Positions 9,624 to 18,989 of a DNA stretch of 64,000 nucleotides are shown here, in pieces. Source of the stretch: JBJXGE01 sp046154185 (GTDB taxonomy: Bacteria; Planctomycetota; UBA8108; UBA1146; JAJFFE01); assembly GCA_046154185.1 (NCBI GenBank), contig JBJXGE010000070.1, forward strand, positions 186,001-250,000, written 5' to 3'. Numbering within the stretch: the first letter of the stretch is position 1; every line of letters begins with the position of its first letter. Both the position numbers and the translations under genes were made by a program. The notes below the pieces were generated by a model, which was not told where the DNA came from, searched no databases, and saw nothing but the letters and a program-made list of their open reading frames with translations.

Positions 9624-11411
9624 ATGGCCGAAGTCTTCAACGATTTCACGCTGCGCATCGCGACGCCGAACGGCACGGGCAGCACTTCCGCGAACGAGAT
9701 CATTTTCAAGACTTTGTTCCACATGGGACTCGCGGCCTCGGCGAAGAATTTGTTTCCATCGAACATCCAAGGATTGCCGACTTGGTACCAGATTCGCGTG
9801 AGCCCGCGCGGCTACCAAGCACGGCGGGATCGCTGGGATGTGATGGTGACGCTCAATCCCGCGACCTTGAGCGAAGACCTCGACTCGACGCAGCCCGGTG
9901 CGGTCTTGATCTACAACACGGACTACAACGTTGCGCCCGAGCGACTCGCGCCTTTCATCAGCTACGGCGTGCCGTTCGAAACTTTGGCGCGGAAGAATAT
10001 CGCCGACGCAAAGCTGCGACCGAAGCTCAAGAACATCATTTACGTGGGTGTGATCGCCGAGCTCTTCGGCCTCGCGCCGGAATCGATTCGGGCCGCGCTC
10101 AATGCCGTCTTCAAAAAGAAGGAAGCGGTCGTCGAGGAGAACTGGAAAGCGTGCGAACTCGGCATTCAGTACGCGCGCGAAAATCTGCCGAAGCGGGATC
10201 CGTTTCGTTACCAGCCGGCGGCGCAGACAGCGGGCAAAATCATCGTCGACGGCAACGAGTGCGCGGCGCTCGGCGCGTTGTTCGGTGGTTGCTCGGTCGT
10301 TGCGTGGTATCCGATCACGCCATCGTCGTCGCTGACGGAGTCGCTGATCCCGTACTTTGAGAAGTTGCGCACGGAGCCGGACGGAACGCGCAACTACGCA
10401 GTGGTGCAAGCCGAAGACGAACTCGCCGCGATCGGCATGGTGCTCGGCGCCGGCTGGACCGGCGCGCGCGCGATGACGGCGACTTCGGGCCCCGGCATTT
10501 CGCTCATGGGTGAAAACCTCGGTTTCGGCTACTACACCGAGTTGCCTTGCGTCGTGTTCGATGTGCAACGAGTCGGGCCGTCGACCGGCTTACCCACGCG
10601 CACGCAGCAGTCGGATCTGTTGCAGGTCGCGTTTCACTCGCACGGCGACACGCGCTTCCCGATGTTGTTTCCCTGCTCGCCGACCGAGGCTTTCGAGATG
10701 TCATGGCAAGCATTTGATCTCGCGGATCATTATCAAACGCCGATCGTATTCATGAGCGATCTCGATATCGGCATGAACACTTGGGTCGATGATACGCTCA
10801 AGTACCCCGACCGACCGATCGATCGCGGCAAGGTGCTCACGCAGGAGAACATCGCGCGTTTCGAAAAATGGGGGCGCTACCTCGACATCGATGGCGATGG
10901 CATCCCGTATCGCGCGATCCCCGGATTGGTGAAGGATCCACGTGCGGCGTTTTTCACGCGCGGCTCGGGTCACGACGAGATGGCGCGTTACAGCGAGAGC
11001 GATGTGGTCTACTCGCGAAACCTCGATCGACTGGCGCGCAAGATCGACGGCATGACCAAGCTGTTGCCGGCGCCGGTCGTGCGAACGACGAAAGGCGCAG
11101 AGCTCGGAATCATCGCGTTCGGCAGCTCGAACGCGCCGATCCTCGAAGTGCTCGATGATTTCGCGGAGCCGATTTCCTACCTGCGGATTCGCAGCTTCCC
11201 GTTCCATGCGGAGATTCGGGAATTCTTGAAGAAACACCCGCGCGTTTTGGTGATCGAACAGAATCAGCTCGGACAAATCGCGCGGCTTTTGCGCATGGAA
11301 TTTCCGGAGGCGGCGCCGCGCATCGCGAGCGCGCGTTACTACGGCGGTTTGCCGCTCACGCCGGAGTTTGTGCGTGGCGTGCTCCAACAGCAATTCGCAA
11401 AGGTCAGGTAG
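9624..11411 (+). CDS. korA: 2-oxoacid:ferredoxin oxidoreductase, fused gamma-alpha subunit (KorA type)
   Basis: About 595 residues from the ATG at 9624, chosen because GAAGGATGG lies ~11 nt upstream; an in-frame ATG at 9609 is an alternative. Residues 1-185 are the gamma domain (RIATPNGTGSTSANEIIFKTLFHMG, then MVTLNPATLSEDLD). Residues ~205-400 are the pyrimidine-binding alpha domain (GNECAALGALFGGCSVVAWYPITPSSSL, QAEDELAAIGMVLGAGWTGARAMTATSGPG, the Y-P-I-T-P-S-S and E-D-E motifs), and the C-terminal third is the transketolase-like domain. With KorB it decarboxylates 2-oxoglutarate (or a related 2-oxoacid) to the acyl-CoA while reducing ferredoxin. The fused gamma-alpha form without a separate ferredoxin subunit resembles KorAB of actinobacteria and Hydrogenobacter-like enzymes. 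korB starts 5 nt downstream. Confidence 0.88.
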   Translation: MAEVFNDFTLRIATPNGTGSTSANEIIFKTLFHMGLAASAKNLFPSNIQGLPTWYQIRVSPRGYQARRDRWDVMVTLNPATLSEDLDSTQPGAVLIYNTDYNVAPERLAPFISYGVPFETLARKNIADAKLRPKLKNIIYVGVIAELFGLAPESIRAALNAVFKKKEAVVEENWKACELGIQYARENLPKRDPFRYQPAAQTAGKIIVDGNECAALGALFGGCSVVAWYPITPSSSLTESLIPYFEKLRTEPDGTRNYAVVQAEDELAAIGMVLGAGWTGARAMTATSGPGISLMGENLGFGYYTELPCVVFDVQRVGPSTGLPTRTQQSDLLQVAFHSHGDTRFPMLFPCSPTEAFEMSWQAFDLADHYQTPIVFMSDLDIGMNTWVDDTLKYPDRPIDRGKVLTQENIARFEKWGRYLDIDGDGIPYRAIPGLVKDPRAAFFTRGSGHDEMARYSESDVVYSRNLDRLARKIDGMTKLLPAPVVRTTKGAELGIIAFGSSNAPILEVLDDFAEPISYLRIRSFPFHAEIREFLKKHPRVLVIEQNQLGQIARLLRMEFPEAAPRIASARYYGGLPLTPEFVRGVLQQQFAKVR

Positions 11412-11416
11412 AAGCC

Positions 11417-12451
11417 ATGAACGAAGCCGTTGCCAAGACCAATCGACTCGGGTTGCCCAAAGAGCACTACGAGGGTTCCGCGTCCACGATGTGCAAGGGT
11501 TGCGGTCACGACCGCATCTCGGAAGCGGTCGTGCAGGCGGCGTACCATTTGGGACTCGAGTCGCATCGCGTCATCAAGCTGAGCGGCATCGGCTGCTCGT
11601 CGAAAACGCCGGCGTACTTCATCGGCCAAGCGTACGGGCTCAACTCGACGCACGGTCGTATGCCGAGCTTTGCGACCGGCGCGCACATCGCGAACAAAGA
11701 GCTGCTCGCGCTCGGCGTCTCCGGTGACGGCGATACCGCTTCGATCGGCATGGGGCAGTTCATTCACCTCGTGCGGCGCAATCCGAAGCTCCTCTACATG
11801 GTCGAGAACAACGGCGTGTACGGCTTAACGAAGGGGCAATTCTCGGCGACGGCCGACCAAAACAGCCCGTCGAAGCGCGGGCTTCACCCCACCGATCAAG
11901 CGATCGATCTGTGCGGACTCGCGCTCGAACTCGGCGCCGGTTTCGTCGCGCGTTCGTTCTCGGGCGACAAAAAGCAACTCGTGCCACTCATCGAGGCGGC
12001 GCTCGCGTTCAACGGACTCGCGTTCATCGATGTGATTTCGCCGTGCGTGACGTTCAATAATCACGACGAATCGACGAAGTCGTACACGTATCACAAGGAG
12101 CACGAGGTCCACCACCACGACCCGAGCTACGTACCGACCTTCGAGCATATCGATGTCGAGTACGCGGCCGGCGAGACGCGCGAAGTGGCGCTCCACGACG
12201 GCTCAAAGCTGTACCTCAAGAAACTCGAGCACGACTTCGACCCCACGCAACGCAACGCCGCTTCGCAAGCCATCGCCGACGCGCGCTCGAAGAGCCAAGT
12301 CCTCACCGGCCTCATCTACATCAATACGCATCTCAAAGAACTCACGGAAAACCTCCGCCTCCCGTCGACCCCACTCGCCCACATCCCCGATTCAAAATTG
12401 CGCCCGTCCCGCGACGCGCTCGACAAAATCAACGCGCGGTTTCGGGTGTAG
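11417..12451 (+). CDS. korB: 2-oxoacid:ferredoxin oxidoreductase beta subunit (KorB type)
   Basis: 344 residues, ATG start, 5 nt behind korA and clearly co-transcribed. It is the thiamine-pyrophosphate subunit: SASTMCKGCGHDRISEAVVQ (the first C-x-G-C-G-H cluster/TPP motif), LSGIGCSSKTPAYF, HGRMPSFATGAHIANKELLA, the TPP/Mg motif VSGDGDTASIGMGQFIHLVRR-N and VENNGVYGLTKGQ. A fourth cysteine that binds the Fe-S cluster is present later (FIDVISPCVTFNNHD). This subunit binds TPP and one [4Fe-4S] cluster and passes electrons to ferredoxin. Length and order match the KorB family. Its C-terminal tail past the family core (~280-344) is charged and otherwise unremarkable. Confidence 0.9.
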   Translation: MNEAVAKTNRLGLPKEHYEGSASTMCKGCGHDRISEAVVQAAYHLGLESHRVIKLSGIGCSSKTPAYFIGQAYGLNSTHGRMPSFATGAHIANKELLALGVSGDGDTASIGMGQFIHLVRRNPKLLYMVENNGVYGLTKGQFSATADQNSPSKRGLHPTDQAIDLCGLALELGAGFVARSFSGDKKQLVPLIEAALAFNGLAFIDVISPCVTFNNHDESTKSYTYHKEHEVHHHDPSYVPTFEHIDVEYAAGETREVALHDGSKLYLKKLEHDFDPTQRNAASQAIADARSKSQVLTGLIYINTHLKELTENLRLPSTPLAHIPDSKLRPSRDALDKINARFRV

Positions 12452-12923
12452 GGACGACGGCCAGCCTGTCAGCGTAAGTCGTGCCGGACTGAGCAGAGGA
12501 ACGATTCACGCTGTCGTACTAGCCATAGAAAACAGCTCGAGATCGCCTACGCTTGCCGACGCGACAGTCGCCGGAGAATCGTGTTAGAGATTCTCCGTGT
12601 CGGTTAGCTTTCCAAGGCCACGATCGAAAGCCCGAGCGTCAGATTGCCGTATATTCCGCGCGATTTCCAAAAACAGACAATCCGTAGAACTGATTCTTGA
12701 GCTACGACGAAAACTTATCGAGTCGGGTCTCCAAAGCCGAGCGATGTCGGCATGGCTCAACACAAAACGCATCAGACCTGGCGGGGCCTCACGGCGAGTA
12801 CCCGTGATCTCAATTGACGCGTGCGGTCGTCGCTGCGGCAGCTGGCGGAATCCACAGATCGCAGAAGGCTCAGCTCCAGCGCACGCGCACCGCTAACAGG
12901 TTTACCCTCTGAAAGGGGGAAAG
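12452..12923. other. Intergenic region with one hairpin; no convincing gene
   Basis: This 472-nt gap follows korB and precedes the Kelch gene. It holds an 8-bp inverted repeat, GGAGAATC at 12573-12580 and GATTCTCC at 12589-12596, with an 8-nt loop and no T-tract, so it is more likely an operator or mRNA structure than a terminator. The stretch is visibly less GC-rich than its neighbours. A 99-codon open frame at 12597-12896 (+) has no ribosome site and no recognised domain and is not called. A good GGGGGAAAG ribosome site for the Kelch gene closes the region. Confidence 0.5.
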
Positions 12924-14720
12924 ATGGTGCGAAGCAAATTCGCGCTCTTACTGATCTCTTGGTTGCTTGCAACAACGGTCGCGAGCGCCCAGTGTCCGTC
13001 GCTGCCACCGGGAGGGATCGTGTCATTTGCCCCAGCGCTCAGCTCTCCGCGGCGTGAAATTTCGGTCGTCACAATCGGAACGAAGATCTTCGTGCTTGGA
13101 GATTTCAACTATTCGCCTGAGAACAATCGCTTTTCATCGTTCGATACGTCGACGCAGGTGTGGACTGATCTGGCGCCGATTCCGACCGGACGGGGTCAAG
13201 GAGCAGCCGCCGTTCACGACGGAAAAATCTACTACTTCTGCGGGAACAGCTGTTTCTCGAATTGCTGGCTCACAATCGTGCAAGTCTACGATCCGGCGAC
13301 TAATACTTGGGAATCCCGTACGTCGATGCCCAACGATGGCCGCGGCTATATGCCGGCGATCACAATCGGCGACTTGATCTATGTCATCGGAGGTGAAAAC
13401 TCGTACCTCGGTTCCTTCAGCGATGTACTGATCTACAACCCGATCGCTGACTCGTGGTCGGCGGGGACGCCGATGCCGATCGAGTCTCGCGGCCACCACA
13501 CCGGCGTCGAGTTCGAAGGACGAATCTACCTCTTCGGAGGATTCGACGATGCCGCATCCGGCTGCGCCGGCGGCGATACCGTGCTGAGTAACATCGACGT
13601 CTACGACCCCACGCTCGAAGGAACGATCGTTGGACCGTGGACAACGGTCGGGCAAATTCCGGACGAGATCGCCGGGCTCGGTCAACGCGCTGTCACACTC
13701 AACGGCAGGATCTACCTTCTTGGCGGTAATCACTTCCCAGCCGGCTCGGATCTCTGCTCCACGTCGACGCTTGGCACGCTTGAAACAGTGTTTGAGTACA
13801 ACCCGGCGTCTAACTGCTGGCGACAAATGAACTCGCTGAGCGTTTCACGCTGGGACCACGGCGCAGCCGCGGTCGGCGAGGACATCTATGTCGTCGGCGG
13901 ATCAAGCTTCGGCGCCGCTGGCACACCATCCATTCCGGACCTCGACTCGGTCGAGGTCTTTCGTCCGACGCCGCTTTACTCGGTCGAACTAGGTGACGTA
14001 TCGCAAACCGTGTGTTCCGACACAGCCACGACACACATCTCCATCCCCATTCGCTGGGACGAATTGCTCGGAGTAGCGAGCGAAATCACGGCCGTGAGCC
14101 TTCGAATCGTGTTTGACGCGTCGATCTTGGAATTCCTCGACTCCACGTTTGATCCGGCGATCGTGGACGCCGAACCGATCTTCATGGATCGCCAGACCTG
14201 TGGCGACGTGATCACCGTCGCGATGGTCGCAAACCCGGCACAGCCTTTCGCGAGTCCATCGCAAGAGTTCATTCGGCTCGAGTTTCTCGCTCACACTGCA
14301 TTGTCCGCGGGCAACAGCCTCACGACGGAAATCTTCGCGTTGGCAGGTATGAGCTGCAATGGTGTGACGATCAACAACGAGGTTGTTGTCGGTACAACAT
14401 CGCACTCGCCGCAGATCGAGGACTCGACCGTCACTCTTTCCGCCGAAAATTGCTTCGTCCGCGGCGAGTGCAACGGCAGCCTCAGCATCTCGAGCGCTGT
14501 GTTTCTGCTCGTCTATCTGCTCGCCGGCGGGGCGACGCCGACCTGCCTCGATGCGTGTGATTCGAACGACGACGGCAATTTGAATCTCGCCGACCCGCTG
14601 TACTCGCTCATGTACATGTTTGTGCCTGGAAGCCCGCCGCCGGTGTCTCCGTTCCCGTCCTGCGGACTCGATCCAAGCCCAGACGGTTTGGAGTGCGCCG
14701 CGTTTGTCGGTTGCCCGTGA
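12924..14720 (+). CDS. Secreted Kelch-repeat protein with cohesin-like and dockerin-like C-terminal domains
   Basis: 598 residues with an ATG directly behind GGGGGAAAG and a signal peptide (KFALLLISWLLATTVASA). Residues ~45-350 are Kelch repeats, each with a GG or GN doublet and a spaced Y...W: GKIYYFCGNSC...YDPATNTWES, DLIYVIGGENS...YNPIADSWSAG, GRIYLFGGFDD, GRIYLLGGNHF...NPASNCWRQ, EDIYVVGGSSF. They form a predicted beta-propeller. Residues ~355-500 resemble a cohesin-like beta-sandwich (ITAVSLRIVFDASILEFLDS). The C-terminal ~85 residues are a dockerin-like pair of calcium loops (RGECNGSLSISSAVFLLVYLLAGG, DSNDDGNLNLADPLYSLMYMF) ending in a Cys-rich tail. The same tail type occurs at 55.8-59.3 kb. 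Function is unknown; it is probably surface-attached or in a secreted assembly. Confidence 0.8.
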   Translation: MVRSKFALLLISWLLATTVASAQCPSLPPGGIVSFAPALSSPRREISVVTIGTKIFVLGDFNYSPENNRFSSFDTSTQVWTDLAPIPTGRGQGAAAVHDGKIYYFCGNSCFSNCWLTIVQVYDPATNTWESRTSMPNDGRGYMPAITIGDLIYVIGGENSYLGSFSDVLIYNPIADSWSAGTPMPIESRGHHTGVEFEGRIYLFGGFDDAASGCAGGDTVLSNIDVYDPTLEGTIVGPWTTVGQIPDEIAGLGQRAVTLNGRIYLLGGNHFPAGSDLCSTSTLGTLETVFEYNPASNCWRQMNSLSVSRWDHGAAAVGEDIYVVGGSSFGAAGTPSIPDLDSVEVFRPTPLYSVELGDVSQTVCSDTATTHISIPIRWDELLGVASEITAVSLRIVFDASILEFLDSTFDPAIVDAEPIFMDRQTCGDVITVAMVANPAQPFASPSQEFIRLEFLAHTALSAGNSLTTEIFALAGMSCNGVTINNEVVVGTTSHSPQIEDSTVTLSAENCFVRGECNGSLSISSAVFLLVYLLAGGATPTCLDACDSNDDGNLNLADPLYSLMYMFVPGSPPPVSPFPSCGLDPSPDGLECAAFVGCP

Positions 14721-14762
14721 ACCATCCATTTAGACAAGCCAGCTGACACCTGACTGCGGGCA

Positions 14763-14794
14763 TGGCCGGCGCGACGACTAGTCTTCGCCGGCCA
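14763..14794. terminator. Inverted repeat between convergent genes, possible bidirectional terminator
   Basis: TGGCCGGCG (14763-14771) pairs perfectly with CGCCGGCCA (14786-14794) across a 14-nt loop. It lies between the Kelch gene and the end of the convergent kinase gene and overlaps the kinase stop codon at 14778-14780. There is no strong T-run on either side, so termination by this hairpin is inference from position. Confidence 0.4.
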
Positions 14795-17700
14795 CTTTCG
14801 ATTGGGTCGGCTCCGACGCGAATTTCCGTGCGAATTCCTGTTCGGCCTGCTCACTGAGTGAGCCCAAATAGGAATCCGAGTTTGGGCGAAACTTTTCGAT
14901 CGCCTGAATTAGACGCTCGCGAGCTTCGCGCGCCAGCTCCTCACGCCCTACTCTTACATGACTGATCGTGAGAACCGCGTGAACGACAATCGCCGTACGA
15001 TCCGGGTACCCTTGCACGCTCCACGCCTTATCGTGCCCACTGTCAGATTGCTCCGCCGCCCGCACTGCGTCTTCAAAGCTGCCATTGAAGTACATACAAG
15101 CAGCGGACAGGGCTTCGTAAATGTATGCGAAGCGACCCGAACGACCTGACTCCCGAGCTTCCCGTGCGAACTTCGTCGCTCGCGAGAGCGACTCTCGAGC
15201 AACGTCTCCAAGACGGTCCTTGGTTGCTGCATAATCGTCGAGGTATCGCTCTGCTTTGGCGCGCCAAAACTCGCTGTCGACGCCATACCAATGAACATAT
15301 TTTAGCGCGAGCTCGCGCTCCTTCTCCTCAATGTCGTCTATAGCGACCAAGTGTTCAATCGCAGACGCTAGACTCTCCGTGGACTCAAGTGCACCGAACG
15401 CGCGATTCTCGGCGCGACTTCGAAAGATGTCGGCGCGGCCAATTCGAATCGAAGTGTCTTTGTCAATCGGAGGCAAGAAGAGCTTCGTCACGTTGCCGAT
15501 TCCCTGCGGGCCCTGGCACGCGGCGTAAAGTCCGATTTCGCGGTGCGCGCTCTGCACTCTCGCGAAGGCTAGCCCGTACTTCGCGCCAAAATTCTGACCG
15601 CCGTCGAGTGCACCGCATGGGCGAAGGGTCCGGAGATTCCAGAGCTGAATTGCTGGACTCGTGTCGAAACCTGTCGCGAGCAGCGGTTGCGTCGGATGAA
15701 ACGCCAAGCTCTCGACTGCCGTGCCGACCGCCGCGGGCGGAAACTCGGCCAGTCGGTCGCCGACCCCGCCAGTTTCGTTCAAATAAAAAACTGAAACGAA
15801 CCCGGAAGCGTGACCTGCTGCGATAAACCCTCGCTCGGGACAAACCTCAAGCACGAGCACACTGCTCAAAGGTGCGATGAAATCTCGGACAAGCCGAGTA
15901 CTCACTTCCACCGACCAGAGCGGGTTCGCAATGTGATCGCCGTACACATTGCTGCCCGATCCGCAGAGCAATACGCTTCCCACACGCTCGGTAAATCGCA
16001 GACTAGTAATCGCGCGCGCCGCATACTCCTCGAAAAACACCCGAGTCCGCGGGGTATCGTCATTCCAAACAGCGAGGACACCAGATGGAAGACCCGCCGA
16101 TCCCTCGCTAACAAACTCTCGACCGGCCGCCGCGATGCGCTTCTGATCAGCGCTAATGTCAACAGCGATCCACTCGAATTCGAGTTCCGGAGGCACTAGG
16201 GACTCGGACGCTCCGAATTTCAGCGCGCCATTCACTATCTCGAGAGGGTAGACCCACACGCCGCTGCCGAAGCACACGCAAAGGAATCGTTCATTTCGAC
16301 TCACAGTCAACGCCGGCCGACCGGGCCCAGTTCGCGCCGCCGGCAAAAACGCTCGGTCACACGGAGTTCGAGTCCGGAGATCCCAGAGCCCGATCGAATG
16401 GTCTCCGGAGACGGTCAGTAGGTATCGTCCATCGCGAATCGGAATTGACGCGCAAACGGTGCTGCGGTGACCTTTGAGCTCATTTGCTACCGGGAGCGGC
16501 CAGAGTCGAAGTTGATGATCCGAGGTTGCTGTGGCAACCCATTCACCGCGCGGATCGGCGGCGAGGAATGCGCCTTGGCCGTCGCCGACTGCGCCAATAA
16601 AACGCGTCACAACTTCGTAGCTCGGGCTTGGCACGGTGTGGCGCTTCGCACCGGGTTCCCATGCGACTGCCGATGGGTCAGCGTCAACGACCGCGACCGA
16701 GGAATCCGCGCCGAAGCAGTAGAGATACGGAGATCGAGGAAGCGACTTCATCGCGAGAATTCCACCTTGCTGCGTCGGGATACTCGTTAGCGTGACGCCG
16801 GTACTGTGCTCCGCGTGCTTTATGTAATCGGCCTCGCAGATCGCGAGATTCCAGATACGTACTGTACCATCGAGCGACGCCGTCGCGATCGACTCGCCGT
16901 CCGCCAAGAACTCGGCGCCGACCAACTTGTAGCCGTGACCGCGCAACCTCGCTACTCGATGCGCCGGATCTTGACCTCTTAATTTCCAGACCTGCGCTGT
17001 GCCATCTTCACTTGCCGAAACCAATAAGATGTCTTCCGTTCGCCTCAAGAACGAGAGCGACTTGACGCGCCCACCACGAGCGTGACTCTCGAGAACTTGA
17101 GCGACACTTATGATCCCATCAATTACGTGGCACAAGATTGCCGAGCCTTCGCCCGAGCCGACCGAGAGCAGCGCGCTTTCATTAGTGGAGGATGTCGCGC
17201 ACAGCGCCGTCGGATGATCGAGCGCCATCCTGCTCCGCTCGCGGAGAGTGAAACGCGAATTCGGTCCGCCGCCGCCCGTCTGTTCGATCTCACAGACGAA
17301 GATCGCTCCGACCGGAGACTCGCGTGCAACCACCACTAGGCCATTCGGCAGTACTTCGATGTCTGCCCATGGGCACGCGTCCATCGCGACTTTCGTGATC
17401 GCAAGCGCCGAATAGTCGAACGGAACACTGCGCAACCGCTGCTTTCCTGACTCATCGGCTTCTGCGTCGCGGCGAAACGCCCGAATACAATCGACGCCTG
17501 CAACGAGAAACAAATCAAACTCCGGATGGTACGCCAACCCGTGCGGTTCGCTCGGAAAGTCCTTCGGATCACTTGCAGCGATCGAGCCGTCGAGCCGGTC
17601 TCGGAGCGCTTTCAAGTACCAGGCGTTTTCCGCGGCGAACTCCGCGCGTTCCGGCGCGTCGAACTCGCGCAATTTGCTCGCCGCGCGCTCGACCAGGCTT

Positions 17701-18968
17701 GCCTCCAAGTCGCGCTCGACACCCTGCAGAATCTGCAGATTGCGTTCGTATTCCGCGTCGGCGCGCGCAACGCGTTCGCGGTCGAGAAGGACCGCGGCGA
17801 CGATGACGGCGGAGATCAGCACCGCGACGAGCGCTACCAGCGAGCCGCTCAGCGCTCTGTGTCGGCGAGCGAACAAGTAGAGCTGATAACGCACAGTCGG
17901 CGGGCGCGCGGCGATCGGCAGTCCTGCTAAGTAGCGGCGAAGGTCGCCGCCAAGTGCCTCGGAGCTGGAGTAGCGCGCGTTACGATCCTTCGCGAGCGCC
18001 TTCAGCACAATGGTGCCGAGGTCGCGGTCGATCGCAGGCGAGACCGCGCTCAGCGGCCGCGGCGCAACTTCGCGCACGATCTGCAGCGCCTTGAAAATCG
18101 GCGCCGAGCCAAGGTCGTACGGCAGCGCGCCGGTCAGAAGTTCATAGAGCACGACGCCGAGCGCGTAGACATCGGCCCGGAGATCGATCTCCTCGACGTC
18201 GCGCGCACACTGTTCGGGACTCATGTACTGTAACGTTCCGAGCAGTTGACCGGCCGCGGTGTGGAGCGTCGTCATTGCGATATCCGCATCGGTCGAGCGC
18301 GCCACGCCGAAATCGATGACCTTGGGAACTCCATCTCGACCGACCAAAATATTCGCCGGCTTCAAATCGCGGTGAATGACGCCGCGTTGATGCCCGTGCT
18401 GCACCGCGTCGCAGACTTGCACGAATAATTCGACGCGTGCGCGCACGGAAAGCGCGGAAGCGTTCGCGAAGGTCACGAGATCGCTCGCGCCTTCGACATA
18501 CTCCATCGCGAAATACGGTTTCGCCGCGCCGCCGATCTCCGCGACGCCAGCAGCGAATATCTGCGCTATGCCAGGATGGCTGAGACGCGCGAGCACACGC
18601 GCCTCGTGCTCGAAACGCTTGACCGCCGCCGGCGAAGACAAATCGCGTCGCATGACTTTGAGTGCGACGCGACGCCGCGGCGACGCTTGCTCGGCGAGAA
18701 AGACCGAGCCCATACCTCCCGTGCCGATCACGTCAGTGAGTTTGAAAGCGTCGAGCGTATTGCCGACAAGTGACAATTCATCGGCGAGATTTGAATGCAC
18801 CGCGGCGCCACGTTCCGCGGCGGCGTCAATCTCCAGCAGCCGCTCGACTCGCGCCCGCAGCGCATCGTCTCCGCGGCAAACTCGATCGAGAAACCGCTGG
18901 CGCCGTTCCAAAGAAAACTGCAACGCTCGGCTAAAAATCTCGCCGAGTCGCTCGATAGGTTGAATCAC
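14778..18968 (-). CDS. Transmembrane Ser/Thr protein kinase with C-terminal WD40 propeller and helical repeats
   Basis: 1396 residues with a GTG start (GGAG 5 nt upstream). Residues ~70-350 form a PknB-type kinase with all key motifs: glycine loop GTGGMGSVFLAEQ, catalytic lysine in VALKVMRRD, HRDLKPANIL, DFG in VIDFGVARS, and SPEQ. A transmembrane segment follows at ~380-400 (LSGSLVALVAVLISAVIVAAVLL). The region from ~470 to ~1150 has WD40 repeats (SASEDGTAQVWKL, TASLDGTVRIWNL, TVSGDHSIGLWDLRT), and the last ~200 residues are helical and TPR-like. The layout (kinase inside, sensor propeller outside) suits an environmental sensor. The ECF sigma gene lies just upstream (21 nt), so the pair is probably one operon, the classic planctomycete kinase-sigma arrangement. 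The WD40 half looks less GC-rich than the kinase half. Substrate and signal are unknown. Confidence 0.9.
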   Translation of the reverse strand: MIQPIERLGEIFSRALQFSLERRQRFLDRVCRGDDALRARVERLLEIDAAAERGAAVHSNLADELSLVGNTLDAFKLTDVIGTGGMGSVFLAEQASPRRRVALKVMRRDLSSPAAVKRFEHEARVLARLSHPGIAQIFAAGVAEIGGAAKPYFAMEYVEGASDLVTFANASALSVRARVELFVQVCDAVQHGHQRGVIHRDLKPANILVGRDGVPKVIDFGVARSTDADIAMTTLHTAAGQLLGTLQYMSPEQCARDVEEIDLRADVYALGVVLYELLTGALPYDLGSAPIFKALQIVREVAPRPLSAVSPAIDRDLGTIVLKALAKDRNARYSSSEALGGDLRRYLAGLPIAARPPTVRYQLYLFARRHRALSGSLVALVAVLISAVIVAAVLLDRERVARADAEYERNLQILQGVERDLEASLVERAASKLREFDAPERAEFAAENAWYLKALRDRLDGSIAASDPKDFPSEPHGLAYHPEFDLFLVAGVDCIRAFRRDAEADESGKQRLRSVPFDYSALAITKVAMDACPWADIEVLPNGLVVVARESPVGAIFVCEIEQTGGGGPNSRFTLRERSRMALDHPTALCATSSTNESALLSVGSGEGSAILCHVIDGIISVAQVLESHARGGRVKSLSFLRRTEDILLVSASEDGTAQVWKLRGQDPAHRVARLRGHGYKLVGAEFLADGESIATASLDGTVRIWNLAICEADYIKHAEHSTGVTLTSIPTQQGGILAMKSLPRSPYLYCFGADSSVAVVDADPSAVAWEPGAKRHTVPSPSYEVVTRFIGAVGDGQGAFLAADPRGEWVATATSDHQLRLWPLPVANELKGHRSTVCASIPIRDGRYLLTVSGDHSIGLWDLRTRTPCDRAFLPAARTGPGRPALTVSRNERFLCVCFGSGVWVYPLEIVNGALKFGASESLVPPELEFEWIAVDISADQKRIAAAGREFVSEGSAGLPSGVLAVWNDDTPRTRVFFEEYAARAITSLRFTERVGSVLLCGSGSNVYGDHIANPLWSVEVSTRLVRDFIAPLSSVLVLEVCPERGFIAAGHASGFVSVFYLNETGGVGDRLAEFPPAAVGTAVESLAFHPTQPLLATGFDTSPAIQLWNLRTLRPCGALDGGQNFGAKYGLAFARVQSAHREIGLYAACQGPQGIGNVTKLFLPPIDKDTSIRIGRADIFRSRAENRAFGALESTESLASAIEHLVAIDDIEEKERELALKYVHWYGVDSEFWRAKAERYLDDYAATKDRLGDVARESLSRATKFAREARESGRSGRFAYIYEALSAACMYFNGSFEDAVRAAEQSDSGHDKAWSVQGYPDRTAIVVHAVLTISHVRVGREELAREARERLIQAIEKFRPNSDSYLGSLSEQAEQEFARKFASEPTQSKVAGED

Positions 18969-18989
18969 AGCAGCTCCGCTCGTCGTGCG

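Noticed and set aside
12597..12896. 99-codon open frame between korB and the Kelch gene
   Set aside because: No ribosome site, no domain, uneven codon use. It sits in a more AT-rich intergenic stretch and looks like chance.
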